A program made the position numbers and the translations under genes. Shown piece after piece: positions 40,916 through 50,302 of a DNA stretch of 64,000 bases. Below the pieces are notes generated by a model that did no database searches, was not told where the DNA came from, and saw only the letters and a program-made list of their open reading frames with translations. Source of the DNA: an uncultured Bacilli bacterium (GTDB lineage: Bacteria > Bacillota_I > Bacilli_A > RF39 > UBA660); assembly GCA_934099115.1 (NCBI GenBank), contig CAKOPK010000005.1, positions 1-64,000 of the forward strand, read 5' to 3'. Each line of letters opens with the position of its first letter. Position 1 is the first letter of the stretch.

Positions 40916-41617
40916 ATGACAGGAAAATTAATTGTTATAGAGGGTACTGATTGTAGTGGGAAAGAAACACAATCTAGATTATTAAAAGAAAGACTTATTA
41001 AAGAGGGATATAAAGTAGAGAGATTATCATTTCCAATGTATGATACACCAACAGGAAAGATTATAGGTGCCTGTCTTTTAGGAAAACCAGCGATGTGTGA
41101 AGAATTATTAAATGTTAATCATAGTTTTTTTCCAGAGGGAGGAGGAAATGTAGATGCTTTAGCGGCTTTATGTTATTATGCTGCTGATAGAAGATATAAT
41201 TTACCAATTATTAATAAATATTTAGAAGAAGGGTATATCTTAATAGTAGATAGGTATGTTACTTCTAATATGGCTCATCGTGGAGGAATGATTAAAGATA
41301 AAGAAGAAAGAATTAAAATGTATCAAAAAATTGAGACTTTAGAATATGATTTAATGGAACTTCCAAGACCTCATCAAGTATTATTTTTATATATGCCTTA
41401 TTTGTATGCTTGTAAATTAAAACAAAATAGAAAGGAAGCTCCAGATGAAGCAGAAAAAAATAGTACTTATCTTCATTTAGGAGAACAGGCTTACTTGGAG
41501 CTGGCAAATCTTTATCAATTTGATACAATTGAATGTGTTCGGGATGAACAGATAAGAACTATAGAAGAAATTAATGATGATATTTTAATAAGAATAAGAA
41601 AAATAATAGAGAAATAG
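40916..41617 (+). CDS. tmk: Thymidylate kinase-like protein (unusual P-loop)
   Basis: 233 residues. The N-terminal P-loop reads IEGTDCSGKETQ; most bacterial Tmk have GxDGxGKTTQ, so glycine is Cys and the threonine is Glu. The DR(Y/H) motif VDRYVTSNMAHRGG and a LID-like RKEAPDEAEKN segment are present. It would phosphorylate dTMP to dTDP. It has extra loop sequence compared with the usual 205-215 residues. The operon with dfrA, divergent from thyA, supports the role. Confidence 0.85.
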   Translation: MTGKLIVIEGTDCSGKETQSRLLKERLIKEGYKVERLSFPMYDTPTGKIIGACLLGKPAMCEELLNVNHSFFPEGGGNVDALAALCYYAADRRYNLPIINKYLEEGYILIVDRYVTSNMAHRGGMIKDKEERIKMYQKIETLEYDLMELPRPHQVLFLYMPYLYACKLKQNRKEAPDEAEKNSTYLHLGEQAYLELANLYQFDTIECVRDEQIRTIEEINDDILIRIRKIIEK

Positions 41618-41646
41618 AAGAAAGTGTAAAGTATTTTAGCCGTTTC

Positions 41647-41675
41647 TTGACTTTTTTTAGAGGTCTAGATATACT
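41647..41675 (+). promoter_or_regulatory. Promoter of the PLP-enzyme/dapF/murE operon
   Basis: TTGACT (41647-41652) and TATACT (41670-41675) have a 17-base spacer. The short leader then has a small hairpin GGAAA-N7-TTTCC (41686-41702) before AAAGGAGG. Confidence 0.7.
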
Positions 41676-41714
41676 GGAGGTAAGAGGAAATTATACGTTT
41701 CCAAAGGAGGAAAT

Positions 41715-42896
41715 ATGAAAAATTTTACAAATTATGAAGATTATGATAAAAAGGAGCATATGAAGTTTGGTTCTAGAGCAGTTCATGGGGCTTTGGGTAT
41801 TGAGCCTTTAACAGGTTCTGTAAGCTTTCCAATTTTTCAAACTGCAACATTTCGTTTTAGAGGATTACAAGATTCTTTAGGGTTTGATTATACAAGACTT
41901 CAAAATCCTACTATTCAAGAATTAGAAAGAACAGTTGCTATGTTGGAAGAAGGGGAACATTGTTTAGCACTAGCTAGTGGAATGGCTGCTGCTATGTGTG
42001 TATTCTCTTTATTAAGACCTAACGATCATATTATTTTGTCTGATGACATATATGGGGGAACTTATGAGATTGCTAATAGTGTCTTAATAGATAATGGGAT
42101 TGAAAGAACTTTTGCTGATTTAAGTATTTTTGAAGAATTTGAGAAGAATATAAAACCTAATACAAAGATGGTATTTATTGAAACTCCAACAAATCCTATG
42201 ATGAAAGTAGCAGATATAGCAAGAATTAGTGAACTTGCCCATAAACATGGAATTATTGTTGTAGTTGATAATACTCTTATGACACCATATTATCAAAGAC
42301 CGCTTACTTTAGGAGCAGATATTGTTATGCATAGTGGTACTAAATATTTAGAAGGTCATAATGATACGATGGCAGGATTTGTTGTTACTAAGACAAATGA
42401 ATATGTAGAAGAATTACGTAAGTTCTTAACTTATCAAGGAGCTTGTTTAGCACCACTTAATGCTTGGTTAACACTAAGAGGTATTAAAACTTTAGAAATT
42501 AGAATGGAACGTCATAATTCTAATACTAAAAAAGTAGCAGAGTTTTTAAGAAATCATCCAAAAGTAACAAAAGTATATTATGTTGGTTTTTCTGACCATA
42601 AAGATTATGAAGTTCAAACAAGACAAGCGAGTGGTTTTGGAGGTATGTTAACTTTTGAAGTAGATACGAAAGAAACGGCTTTAAAAGTAATAGAAAATGT
42701 AGAAATGATTATTTTTGCTGGTTCTCTAGGTGGTTGTGAGTCTTTATTAACTTATCCAATGATTGTTACTCATCATGAAGTACCAGAAGAAGAAAGAGAA
42801 AAATTAGGTATTAATGACCGTGTTTTAAGATTAAGTGTTGGAATTGAAAATCCAGAAGATATTATAGAGGATTTAAGACAAGCTTTAGAGGCTTAA
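41715..42896 (+). CDS. Cys/Met metabolism PLP-dependent enzyme (cystathionine synthase/lyase type)
   Basis: 393 residues of the gamma-family PLP enzymes. FDYTRLQNPTIQELERTVAMLE, LASGMAAAMCVFSLL, the aspartate in IIVVVDNTLMTPYYQRPL, and the PLP-binding lysine in MHSGTKYLEGHND are all present, with the family-typical C-terminal LRLSVGIENPEDI. It may be cystathionine gamma-synthase, cystathionine beta-lyase or methionine gamma-lyase; these cannot be separated by eye. It leads an operon with dapF and murE. AAAGGAGG gives a strong start. Confidence 0.88.
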   Translation: MKNFTNYEDYDKKEHMKFGSRAVHGALGIEPLTGSVSFPIFQTATFRFRGLQDSLGFDYTRLQNPTIQELERTVAMLEEGEHCLALASGMAAAMCVFSLLRPNDHIILSDDIYGGTYEIANSVLIDNGIERTFADLSIFEEFEKNIKPNTKMVFIETPTNPMMKVADIARISELAHKHGIIVVVDNTLMTPYYQRPLTLGADIVMHSGTKYLEGHNDTMAGFVVTKTNEYVEELRKFLTYQGACLAPLNAWLTLRGIKTLEIRMERHNSNTKKVAEFLRNHPKVTKVYYVGFSDHKDYEVQTRQASGFGGMLTFEVDTKETALKVIENVEMIIFAGSLGGCESLLTYPMIVTHHEVPEEEREKLGINDRVLRLSVGIENPEDIIEDLRQALEA

Positions 42897-42909
42897 AAGA
42901 GAGTTAATT

Positions 42910-43767
42910 ATGAAAATAAAATTTACAAAGATGCAAGCTTATGGAAATGATTATGTTTATATAGATGCGATAAATCAAAAGTTACCAAATTTAAATGAAC
43001 TTGCTAAGTTTATATCTAATCGTCATTTCGGAGTTGGAAGTGATGGAATGGTATTAATCTGTTCTAGTGCTGTTGCAGACTTTAGAATGCGTATCTTTAA
43101 TCCAGATGGTACAGAAGCTGAGATGTGTGGAAATGCGATTAGAAGTGTAGGTAAATATGTATATGATCATAAGCTTACAAATAAAACAAAATTAAAAATT
43201 GAGACTTTAGGGGGGATTAAAAATTTAGAATTAAAGGTAGAAAATGGAGAAGTAGTTAATATAAAGGCTAATATTGGGAAACCTATTTTTGATGCAAAGT
43301 TAATACCTGTTAATACTTCAAAAGAAATTTTTCAAAAAGAAGAAGTACAAGTATTGGATAAAAGCTTTGTTATGAGTTCTTTATCTTGGGGAAATCCTCA
43401 TACAGTAATATTTATGAATGATGTAGATAACTTTGATATTCTAAAGTATGGGCCTGCGATTGAAAACAAATTAGAGGTATTTCCTAATAGAACGAATGTT
43501 ACTTTTGCCCAAATTATTGATAAAAAGAATATTAAGATTAGAGAATGGGAAAGAGGGACTGGAGAGACTATTGGATGTGGAACAGGTTGTTCTACTGCAG
43601 TTGTATTTGCAGTTTTATACGGATTAACAGAAAGACAAGTTACTGTTCATCAAATTGGAGGGCCATTAGAGATTTTATATCAAGAAGATGGAGAACTTTA
43701 TATGATTGGCCCTAGCAATTTTGTTTTTGAAAGTGAAATAGATGTTTCATCAGTGCCTATTTCTTAG
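42910..43767 (+). CDS. dapF: Diaminopimelate epimerase
   Basis: 285 residues with the paired catalytic cysteines: EMCGNAIRSVGKYVYDH and ETIGCGTGCSTAVVFAV. The start has the family KFTKMQAYGNDYVYIDA, and RHFGVGSDGMVLI follows. It interconverts LL- and meso-diaminopimelate, supplying the wall cross-linking residue and lysine. It is 13 bases downstream of the PLP enzyme and nine bases upstream of murE, whose meso-DAP motif fits this product. Confidence 0.95.
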   Translation: MKIKFTKMQAYGNDYVYIDAINQKLPNLNELAKFISNRHFGVGSDGMVLICSSAVADFRMRIFNPDGTEAEMCGNAIRSVGKYVYDHKLTNKTKLKIETLGGIKNLELKVENGEVVNIKANIGKPIFDAKLIPVNTSKEIFQKEEVQVLDKSFVMSSLSWGNPHTVIFMNDVDNFDILKYGPAIENKLEVFPNRTNVTFAQIIDKKNIKIREWERGTGETIGCGTGCSTAVVFAVLYGLTERQVTVHQIGGPLEILYQEDGELYMIGPSNFVFESEIDVSSVPIS

Positions 43768-43775
43768 GAGGGAAT

Positions 43776-45230
43776 ATGAAATTACAAAAAGTATTGGAAA
43801 ATGTAAGCTATACTTTATTAAAAGGAAGCATAGATAGAGAAATACAAGATATTAAATATGATAGTCGTAAAGTAGAAAATAATGATATTTATGTTGCATT
43901 AACAGGCTCTTTTGCTGATGGACATCAATTTATAGAGGATGCTATAAAAAAGGGTGCTACAGTTATTGTAACATCAAGAATAATAGATACAAAAGAAGAT
44001 GTAACTATTATTAAAGTAGAAGATACTAGAATAGCTCTTTCTTATATGTCCATTAGTTATTTTGCAAATCCTGCTTCTAAATTAACAGTTATTGGAGTTA
44101 CTGGTACAACAGGAAAGACTACTACTACACATATGATTAGGCAAATGTTATTAAAGGCTGGGGTATCTTGTGGTTTAATTGGAAGTATTGGTATTAAATA
44201 TGATGATAAGATTATTCATACTAATAATACGACACCAGAATCTTATGAAGTACAAAAGGCTTTTCGAAATATGGTTGATGCTGGTATTACTCATGTTGTT
44301 ATGGAGTGTTCTAGTCAAGCATTTAAGAAAAATCGTCTTGCAGGTATTTTATTTGATATAGGAGTACTTACTAATATGACAACTGACCATATTGGACCAA
44401 ATGAACATGCTAGTTGGGAAGAATATGCTCAGTGTAAAAATAAATTATTCTTAAATAGCAAAAAGATTATGGTAAATAATGATTCTGACCATTTAAATGA
44501 AGTTTTAAAAGATGTGGAAATTCCAATACATACTTATGGAATTAAGAGAGATGCTGATATTAAAGTAGAAGATATTCGTTTAATTAACGAAGCTGATTTC
44601 TTTGGCTCAGAATTTGAAACAAAGGGACTTGTAAATGATAAGTTTAAAGTAAGTATACCAGGAGAGTTTAATATTTATAATGCTTTATGTTCTATTGCGG
44701 TTTGTTCATTATTAGGAATTGATATTGCAAAAGCTAAATTAGCTTTATTAGAAATAAAAGTAAGAGGTAGAATGGAAATTGCTTGGGCAAATCCTAAGTT
44801 TAAAGTTTTAATAGATTATGCCCATACCGAAGATGGAATGAGGGAATTAGTTAAAACACTTAAAGCTTATCAACCTAAAAGATTGGTAAGTATCTTTGGT
44901 GGGGGAGGAAATCGCCCTAAAGAGAGACGTTATAACTTGGGAGAAATTATTGGTGGCTCTAGTGATTTATGTATTCTTACAGAAGATAATCCTCGTTTTG
45001 AAAGTATTGAATCTATCAATAAAGATATTAAAATTGGTTTAGATAAAGTAAATGCTAAATATATTGAAATTCCAGATAGAAAAGAAGCGATAATATACGC
45101 TTGTAAGAATGCTATGGAAGGAGATTTGATTCTTTTATTAGGAAAAGGACATGAAGAGTATCAAGATGTTCAAGGAGAAAAAATACCTTTCAGTGAATTA
45201 GAAGTCATTCGCGAATTAAAGAGAAGTTAA
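43776..45230 (+). CDS. murE: UDP-MurNAc-tripeptide ligase MurE (meso-DAP type)
   Basis: 484 residues with the Mur ligase P-loop GVTGTTGKTTTTHMI, NTTPESYEVQKAF, MECSSQAF, and the UDP-MurNAc N-domain (DSRKVENNDIYVAL). The specificity motif is DNPRFE; DNPR marks enzymes adding meso-diaminopimelate rather than lysine. It ligates DAP to UDP-MurNAc-L-Ala-D-Glu. It is the last gene of the operon, followed by a terminator overlapping its stop. Confidence 0.95.
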   Translation: MKLQKVLENVSYTLLKGSIDREIQDIKYDSRKVENNDIYVALTGSFADGHQFIEDAIKKGATVIVTSRIIDTKEDVTIIKVEDTRIALSYMSISYFANPASKLTVIGVTGTTGKTTTTHMIRQMLLKAGVSCGLIGSIGIKYDDKIIHTNNTTPESYEVQKAFRNMVDAGITHVVMECSSQAFKKNRLAGILFDIGVLTNMTTDHIGPNEHASWEEYAQCKNKLFLNSKKIMVNNDSDHLNEVLKDVEIPIHTYGIKRDADIKVEDIRLINEADFFGSEFETKGLVNDKFKVSIPGEFNIYNALCSIAVCSLLGIDIAKAKLALLEIKVRGRMEIAWANPKFKVLIDYAHTEDGMRELVKTLKAYQPKRLVSIFGGGGNRPKERRYNLGEIIGGSSDLCILTEDNPRFESIESINKDIKIGLDKVNAKYIEIPDRKEAIIYACKNAMEGDLILLLGKGHEEYQDVQGEKIPFSELEVIRELKRS

Positions 45231-45248
45231 GAAAAAACTTCTTTTTTT
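45222..45248 (+). terminator. Terminator after murE
   Basis: AGAAGTT/AACTTCT stem with a 7-base loop and a T-run, overlapping the stop codon. Confidence 0.75.
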
Positions 45249-45289
45249 CTTAAAAAAATGCTAAAATAATAGGGAAAGGAAAGTATAAA

Positions 45290-45880
45290 ATGGAAGAGAA
45301 GATTATAGGTACTATAGCGATTAGTAATCGTCATTTACATTTAACAGAAGAAGTATATAATTGTTTATTTGATGAAGCTTTAACCATGAAAAGACCTTTA
45401 AATCAAATTGGAGAATTTGCAGCGATACAAACAGTAACATTAAAAACAGAAAAAGCAGAAATGCCAAATGTACGAATAGTAGGTCCATTTCGAGATTATA
45501 ATCAAGTAGAAATATCTAGAAGAGATGCTAGAATGTTGGGACTTAATCCTCCGGTAAGACAAAGTGGTGACTTGGAAGATAGTGAGGCTATTACCATTGT
45601 TGGCCCTAAGGGAGAAGTGACTTTAGAGAATGCTTGTATTTTAGCAGAAAGACATATTCATATGAATGCACAAAAAGCGGAAGAATTAGGTTTAAAAAAT
45701 GAGGAGCCTGTTACATTAATTATTAATAATGATAAGAGTGGGACTATGGAAGCTTTTGTAAAAGTTACTAAGAATGGTTTTTATGAAATACATATCGATA
45801 CAGATGATGCAAATTGTTTTTTATTAAATACTGGAGATACTGTAGAAATAAAAAGAGAAAGAAAAGATATTATTGATTAA
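45290..45880 (+). CDS. pduL: PduL-type phosphotransacylase
   Basis: 196 residues of the PduL (PTAC) family. The metal-binding histidine segments ISNRHLHLTEEVY and ILAERHIHMNAQKAEELG are both present, with VEISRRDARMLGLNPPVRQSGD between. It converts acetyl-CoA or propionyl-CoA and phosphate to the acyl phosphate. No microcompartment genes are visible and there is no long encapsulation peptide at the N-terminus, so it probably serves as the housekeeping phosphotransacetylase with NifJ. GGAAAGGAAAG precedes the ATG. Confidence 0.9.
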   Translation: MEEKIIGTIAISNRHLHLTEEVYNCLFDEALTMKRPLNQIGEFAAIQTVTLKTEKAEMPNVRIVGPFRDYNQVEISRRDARMLGLNPPVRQSGDLEDSEAITIVGPKGEVTLENACILAERHIHMNAQKAEELGLKNEEPVTLIINNDKSGTMEAFVKVTKNGFYEIHIDTDDANCFLLNTGDTVEIKRERKDIID

Positions 45881-45898
45881 AATAAGTCAATATAGTAT

Positions 45899-45926
45899 AA
45901 TACAGGAACGTTTTTCCTGTATTTAT
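45899..45926 (+). terminator. Terminator after pduL
   Basis: A 10-bp stem AATACAGGAA/TTCCTGTATT with a 5-base loop followed by T-rich sequence. Confidence 0.7.
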
Positions 45927-45948
45927 TATATAGAAAAGAGGTATATAT

Positions 45949-46941
45949 ATGGAATGGTATATTGGTGATGTTTTAATAAAAAATAGGCTTGTTTTAGCTC
46001 CTATGGCAGGTATATCTAATACTTCTTATCGAAAGATTTGTAAAGAAATGGGAGTAGGTTTAATTTATGCAGAAATGGTTAGTGCTAATGCCATTTTATA
46101 TGGGAATGATAAGACGATTCATTTATTAAAAATGAGTGATGAAGAAAGACCGATTACGCAACAAATATTTGGAAGTGATGTAGATACTTTTGTAGCATCT
46201 GCTAAATTTGTAGAAAAGACTATGCATCCAGATATTATTGATATTAATATGGGTTGTCCAGTTCCTAAGGTAGCAGTTAGAGCTCAAGCTGGTAGTGCTT
46301 TATTAAAAAATCCTCAAAAGATTGGCGAAATTGTTAGTAGTGTTGTTAAAAGTGTATCTGTACCAGTAACAGTTAAAATAAGAAGTGGTTGGGATGAAAA
46401 TAGTATTAATGCTGTTTTAGTTGCCCAAACTTGTGAGGCAGCTGGTGCAAAAGCGATTGCAATTCATGGAAGAACTAGAAGTCAAGGTTACACTGGAGAA
46501 TCTGATTGGGATATTATTAAAAAAGTGAAAGAAAGTGTACATATTCCAGTAATTGGAAATGGAGATGTAGATACACCTATAAAAGCCTATGAAATGTTAA
46601 GATATACAGGATGTGATGCTGTTATGATTGGAAGAGGTGCTTTAGGAAATCCATGGATTTTTAAACAATGCTTAGAATATTTAGATACTAAGGAAATTAA
46701 GACTTTACCTACTATACATGATAAAATAGAGATGATAAAAAAACATTATTATTTGTTAAAAGAAGATAAAAATGAGAAATTAGCTTTATTAGAAATAAGA
46801 ACACATGCTTTAAATTATTTAAAAGGACTTCCAGAGGGAAAGATTTATAAAGAGAGAATATGCAAGGCTAAAACAGAAGAAGAGTTATTATGTATCTTAG
46901 ATGAATATGAAGAAAAACAAGAAAAATATAGTAATTTTTAA
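45949..46941 (+). CDS. dusB: tRNA-dihydrouridine synthase (DusB type)
   Basis: 330 residues of the Dus family: RLVLAPMAGISNTSYRKICK, the catalytic cysteine in NMGCPVPKVAVRAQAGSAL, VKIRSGWDENSINA, AIHGRTRSQGYTGESDW and a FMN phosphate loop in VIGNGDVDTP and MIGRGALGNPWIF. It reduces uridine in the tRNA D-loop using FMN and NADPH. AGAGG precedes the start. It is followed by murG after 33 bases. Confidence 0.95.
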   Translation: MEWYIGDVLIKNRLVLAPMAGISNTSYRKICKEMGVGLIYAEMVSANAILYGNDKTIHLLKMSDEERPITQQIFGSDVDTFVASAKFVEKTMHPDIIDINMGCPVPKVAVRAQAGSALLKNPQKIGEIVSSVVKSVSVPVTVKIRSGWDENSINAVLVAQTCEAAGAKAIAIHGRTRSQGYTGESDWDIIKKVKESVHIPVIGNGDVDTPIKAYEMLRYTGCDAVMIGRGALGNPWIFKQCLEYLDTKEIKTLPTIHDKIEMIKKHYYLLKEDKNEKLALLEIRTHALNYLKGLPEGKIYKERICKAKTEEELLCILDEYEEKQEKYSNF

Positions 46942-46974
46942 TATTTATAGTATAATTAAGTAAGAGGTGAGTTT

Positions 46975-48054
46975 ATGCGAATCGTCGTTAGTGCTGGAGG
47001 AACGGGAGGACATATTTATCCTGCTTTAGCAGTCTTAGATAAACTAAAAAAAGAATATAAGAATTTAGAAGTTTTATATATTGGAACTAAAGGAAGAATG
47101 GAAAGTGAAATTATTCCTAAGAGAGAAATTCCTTATGAAGGATTAGAAATCTATGGATTTAGTAAAAATATTTTTAGAGATATTAAGAATGTATTTTTAG
47201 TAAGTAATAGTTATCATAAGTGTATAAAACTTTTAAAAGCTTTTAAACCAGATTTAGTTATGGGATTTGGAGGTTATGTGACATATCCTGTTTTAAGTGC
47301 TGCTAAAAAATTAAAAATAAAGACTTTTTTACATGAACAAAATAGTATTGTTGGGAAAACAAATCGTGTGGTATCTAAAAATGTTGATTTAGTTGCAGTA
47401 TCTTTTTTATCTACTATGAATAAATTTAAAAAAGCTAAAAAAGTAGTTTATACAGGAAATCCTTGTGGAGAGCAAGCTTTAACTACTAAAGAAATTAAAC
47501 CAAGTGATATAGGGTTAGATAACAAGAAAAAATTAGTTATTGTGGTAGCAGGTTCTTTGGGTAGTAGTACGATGAATGAAAAGTTAAAAGAATTTTTACG
47601 TTTAAGTAAAAAAAGTGATTATCAAGTAGTTTATATTACTGGTAAAAATCTTTATGAAGATTTTATAAAAGGAACTAGATTTGGTCAAAATGTTAAAGTT
47701 TTACCATATTTAGATAATTTATCGGGATTAATGCGTAATGCTTCTTTAATTGTTACAAGAGCAGGTGCTAGTACTATGAGTGAAATATTAGCACTTAGTT
47801 TACCAGCTATATTTATTCCAAGTCCTTATGTTGCTAATAATCATCAATATTATAATGCTAAAGAGATAGTAGATAATAATGCAGGTATGATGATTGAAGA
47901 AAAAGATTTAGACGGTAAGAAATTATTTCAAGAAGTTACAGATTTATTTCAAGATAGACAAAGATATGATATTATTAAAATGAATTTAAAGAATATGGGT
48001 AGAACTGATAGTAGTGAAGCGATTGTAAAAGAAATAAAGGAGATCATCGAATGA
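46975..48054 (+). CDS. murG: UDP-GlcNAc:undecaprenyl-PP-MurNAc-pentapeptide GlcNAc transferase MurG
   Basis: 359 residues with the GT-B motifs GGTGGHIYPALAVL at the N-terminus, GFGGYVTYPVLSA, HEQNSIVGKTNRV, and the UDP-GlcNAc-binding TRAGASTMSEILAL. It makes lipid II at the cytoplasmic membrane face. AGAGGTGA precedes the ATG, and the end overlaps murB by four bases. Order murG-murB-divIB is common in Firmicutes division/wall clusters. Confidence 0.97.
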   Translation: MRIVVSAGGTGGHIYPALAVLDKLKKEYKNLEVLYIGTKGRMESEIIPKREIPYEGLEIYGFSKNIFRDIKNVFLVSNSYHKCIKLLKAFKPDLVMGFGGYVTYPVLSAAKKLKIKTFLHEQNSIVGKTNRVVSKNVDLVAVSFLSTMNKFKKAKKVVYTGNPCGEQALTTKEIKPSDIGLDNKKKLVIVVAGSLGSSTMNEKLKEFLRLSKKSDYQVVYITGKNLYEDFIKGTRFGQNVKVLPYLDNLSGLMRNASLIVTRAGASTMSEILALSLPAIFIPSPYVANNHQYYNAKEIVDNNAGMMIEEKDLDGKKLFQEVTDLFQDRQRYDIIKMNLKNMGRTDSSEAIVKEIKEIIE

Positions 48055-48929
48055 AAAACATCCAGGATATAGAAGTAAAAGAAAATGTTTCTTTAAAAAA
48101 TTATAATACTTATAAGATAGAGAGTAAGGCTAGATATTTCATTAATATTAAAAATAGAAAAGCTTTAAGGGAAGTATTAGAATATTTAAAGTTAGAAAAT
48201 ATTTCTTATTTTATCTTAGGGGCAGGCTCTAATGTCATATTAGATGATTACTTTGATGGGGCAATCTTGAAATTATCTTTTAGAGAAATAACAATTAAGG
48301 GAAATACAGTTACTGCGGATGCTGGGGCTATGATGTCTAGTCTTGCTATGGAAACTGTTAATAATCATTTAACTGGTCTGGAATGGGCTTTTAATATCCC
48401 TGGATCTATTGGAGGAAGTATTAATGGTAATGCAGGAGCATATAATTCTTGTATTTTTGATAATTTGGTAGAAATAGAAGTTATGGATTTAAATACTTAT
48501 GAGATTAAAAATATTAAGAAAGATGATATAGAATATAGTTATCGCTATACAAATATTAAAGAATTAAATTATCTTATTTTAGCAGGTACTTTCTTATTAG
48601 AGAAAGGAAATAAAGAATCAAGCATGAGTCTTATTTTAGATAGACAAGAAAGAAGAAAAAATACTCAGCCTTTAGATTATCCTTCTGCAGGTAGTGTTTT
48701 TAGAAATCCTCTTAATGACCATGCTGGAAGATTGATTGAAGAATGTGGCTTAAAAGGAACACAAATAGGAGGAGCTAAAGTTTCGGAAAAACATGCCAAT
48801 TTTATTGTAAATACGGGTTCATCTACTAGTCAAGATATTAAAAATCTGATAAAATTAGTTAAAGATACAGTAAAAGAAAAATATAATATAGATTTAATAT
48901 TAGAACAGGAAATCGTTGATTGGAAGTGA
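48051..48929 (+). CDS. murB: UDP-N-acetylenolpyruvoylglucosamine reductase MurB
   Basis: 292 residues of FAD-linked MurB: NTYKIESKARYFINIKNR, the FAD pyrophosphate loop GAGSNVILDDYFDGAIL, IPGSIGGSINGNAGAYNS, QPLDYPSAGSVFRNP with the catalytic serine, and C-terminal HANFIVNTGSSTSQDI. It reduces enolpyruvyl-GlcNAc to MurNAc. It overlaps murG by four bases and the divIB gene region at its end. Confidence 0.97.
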   Translation: MKNIQDIEVKENVSLKNYNTYKIESKARYFINIKNRKALREVLEYLKLENISYFILGAGSNVILDDYFDGAILKLSFREITIKGNTVTADAGAMMSSLAMETVNNHLTGLEWAFNIPGSIGGSINGNAGAYNSCIFDNLVEIEVMDLNTYEIKNIKKDDIEYSYRYTNIKELNYLILAGTFLLEKGNKESSMSLILDRQERRKNTQPLDYPSAGSVFRNPLNDHAGRLIEECGLKGTQIGGAKVSEKHANFIVNTGSSTSQDIKNLIKLVKDTVKEKYNIDLILEQEIVDWK

Positions 48930-48933
48930 TATT

Positions 48934-49689
48934 TTGGCAAGTGTAAAAAAGATAAAAAGAAAACTTAATATAAAGGGATTGATATTTCTATTGTTAGTTT
49001 TATATTTCATAGGATTCTTTTTGTATACACTTTTTACGATGCCAATAAAAAATATCTATATAGAAAATACTACTCTTTTAACAGATAATGAGATTATAGA
49101 AGTTGCTCACTTAAAAAATTATCCTTCTTGGATAGGAACAAGTAAAAAAACAGTTGAAAAACAAATAAAGGTTTTACCATTAGTAAAAACAGTAAATGTT
49201 AAAAAGAAATGGTGGGGTAAGTTAATTATACATATAGAAGAAGCTAAGCCACTTTTTTATAATAGAAATACGAATAAAGTAGTCTTAAGTAATAAAAAAG
49301 AAGTAGATAATAGTTATCAATATGTAGGAATTCCTACTTTAATTAATTATGTTCCTAACGATTTATTAAATAGTTTTATTACTTCTTTTAGTAAAGTAGA
49401 TAGTGATATTATAAAAATGATTAATGAAATAGAATATGACCCAGATATATCACAAGATATAACGATAGATGCTGAAAGATTTTTATTACGAATGAATGAT
49501 ACGAATCATGTTTATGTGAATGTTATAAATATGAAGAAATTAAATAATTATAAAGAAATATTTGCTTATTTAGAAGACCAAAGGGGTACTATTTTATTAG
49601 ATAGTTATAGTTCTGATAATGGGGTAGTAGGACTTTTTACGCCTTTTACTAGCAATACAGGGGATAGTGGTAAAGATGGAGAAAATTAA
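48934..49689 (+). CDS. divIB: Cell division protein DivIB/FtsQ
   Basis: About 251 residues: a basic cytoplasmic tail (KKIKRKLNIKG), one transmembrane helix (about residues 14-36), then a POTRA domain (IKNIYIENTTLLTDNEIIEV, VKTVNVKKKWWGKLIIHIEE) and a beta domain. DivIB joins FtsL and DivIC in the division complex. The start is uncertain: TTG at 48934 has GGAAGTGA upstream, and a longer frame begins at TTG 48916 inside murB. It overlaps the queH gene by 14 bases. It is separated from ftsA-ftsZ by about 9 kb here. Confidence 0.85.
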   Translation: MASVKKIKRKLNIKGLIFLLLVLYFIGFFLYTLFTMPIKNIYIENTTLLTDNEIIEVAHLKNYPSWIGTSKKTVEKQIKVLPLVKTVNVKKKWWGKLIIHIEEAKPLFYNRNTNKVVLSNKKEVDNSYQYVGIPTLINYVPNDLLNSFITSFSKVDSDIIKMINEIEYDPDISQDITIDAERFLLRMNDTNHVYVNVINMKKLNNYKEIFAYLEDQRGTILLDSYSSDNGVVGLFTPFTSNTGDSGKDGEN

Positions 49690-50302
49690 TTATCAAAATA
49701 AACTTATTGATATAGTAAGTACTTTAGAATATAAGCCCACACTTTTATTACATAGTTGTTGTGGGCCTTGTTCTACACAAGTTATTCATTTTTTAAAGGA
49801 TTATTTTGAGATTACGGTGTTTTATTATAATCCGAATATTGAACCAGAAGAAGAATATCTAAAAAGAAAAAATGAACAAATTAGATTTATAGAAGAATTT
49901 AATAAGAAAGAGAATAATCAAGTATATTTTTTAGATTGTGATTATGAAAATAATGAATTTAAGAAATGTAGTAAGGGATTAGAAGATGCTTTAGAGGGAG
50001 GAGCTAGATGTAGTAAGTGTTTTTATTTAAGAATGCATAAGACAGCAGAAGTAGCTCTTTTAAATCATCTGGAATATTTTGGTACTACACTAACAGTTAG
50101 TCCTCATAAAAATAGTATGATTATTAATCAAATTGGAGAAAAAATAGCAAATTTATTAGGTATTAAATATATATATGGAGATTTTAAAAAACAAAACGGT
50201 TATCAAAATAGTATTTTATATAGTAAAGAATATAATTTATATCGTCAGAATTATTGTGGCTGTTTTTATAGTATTAATGGGGAAAATCAGGAGGTTAAAT
50301 GA
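49676..50302 (+). CDS. queH: Epoxyqueuosine reductase QueH
   Basis: 208 residues of the DUF208/QueH family. The cysteine motifs are LLLHSCCGPCSTQVI, GGARCSKCFYLRMHKTA and RQNYCGCFYS, with TTLTVSPHKN between. These hold the iron-sulfur cluster and reactive cysteines that reduce epoxyqueuosine in tRNA. ATG at 49676 is the best start, inside the end of divIB. Other queuosine genes are not in the window, so whether this organism makes or salvages queuine is unknown. Confidence 0.9.
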   Translation: MEKINYQNKLIDIVSTLEYKPTLLLHSCCGPCSTQVIHFLKDYFEITVFYYNPNIEPEEEYLKRKNEQIRFIEEFNKKENNQVYFLDCDYENNEFKKCSKGLEDALEGGARCSKCFYLRMHKTAEVALLNHLEYFGTTLTVSPHKNSMIINQIGEKIANLLGIKYIYGDFKKQNGYQNSILYSKEYNLYRQNYCGCFYSINGENQEVK

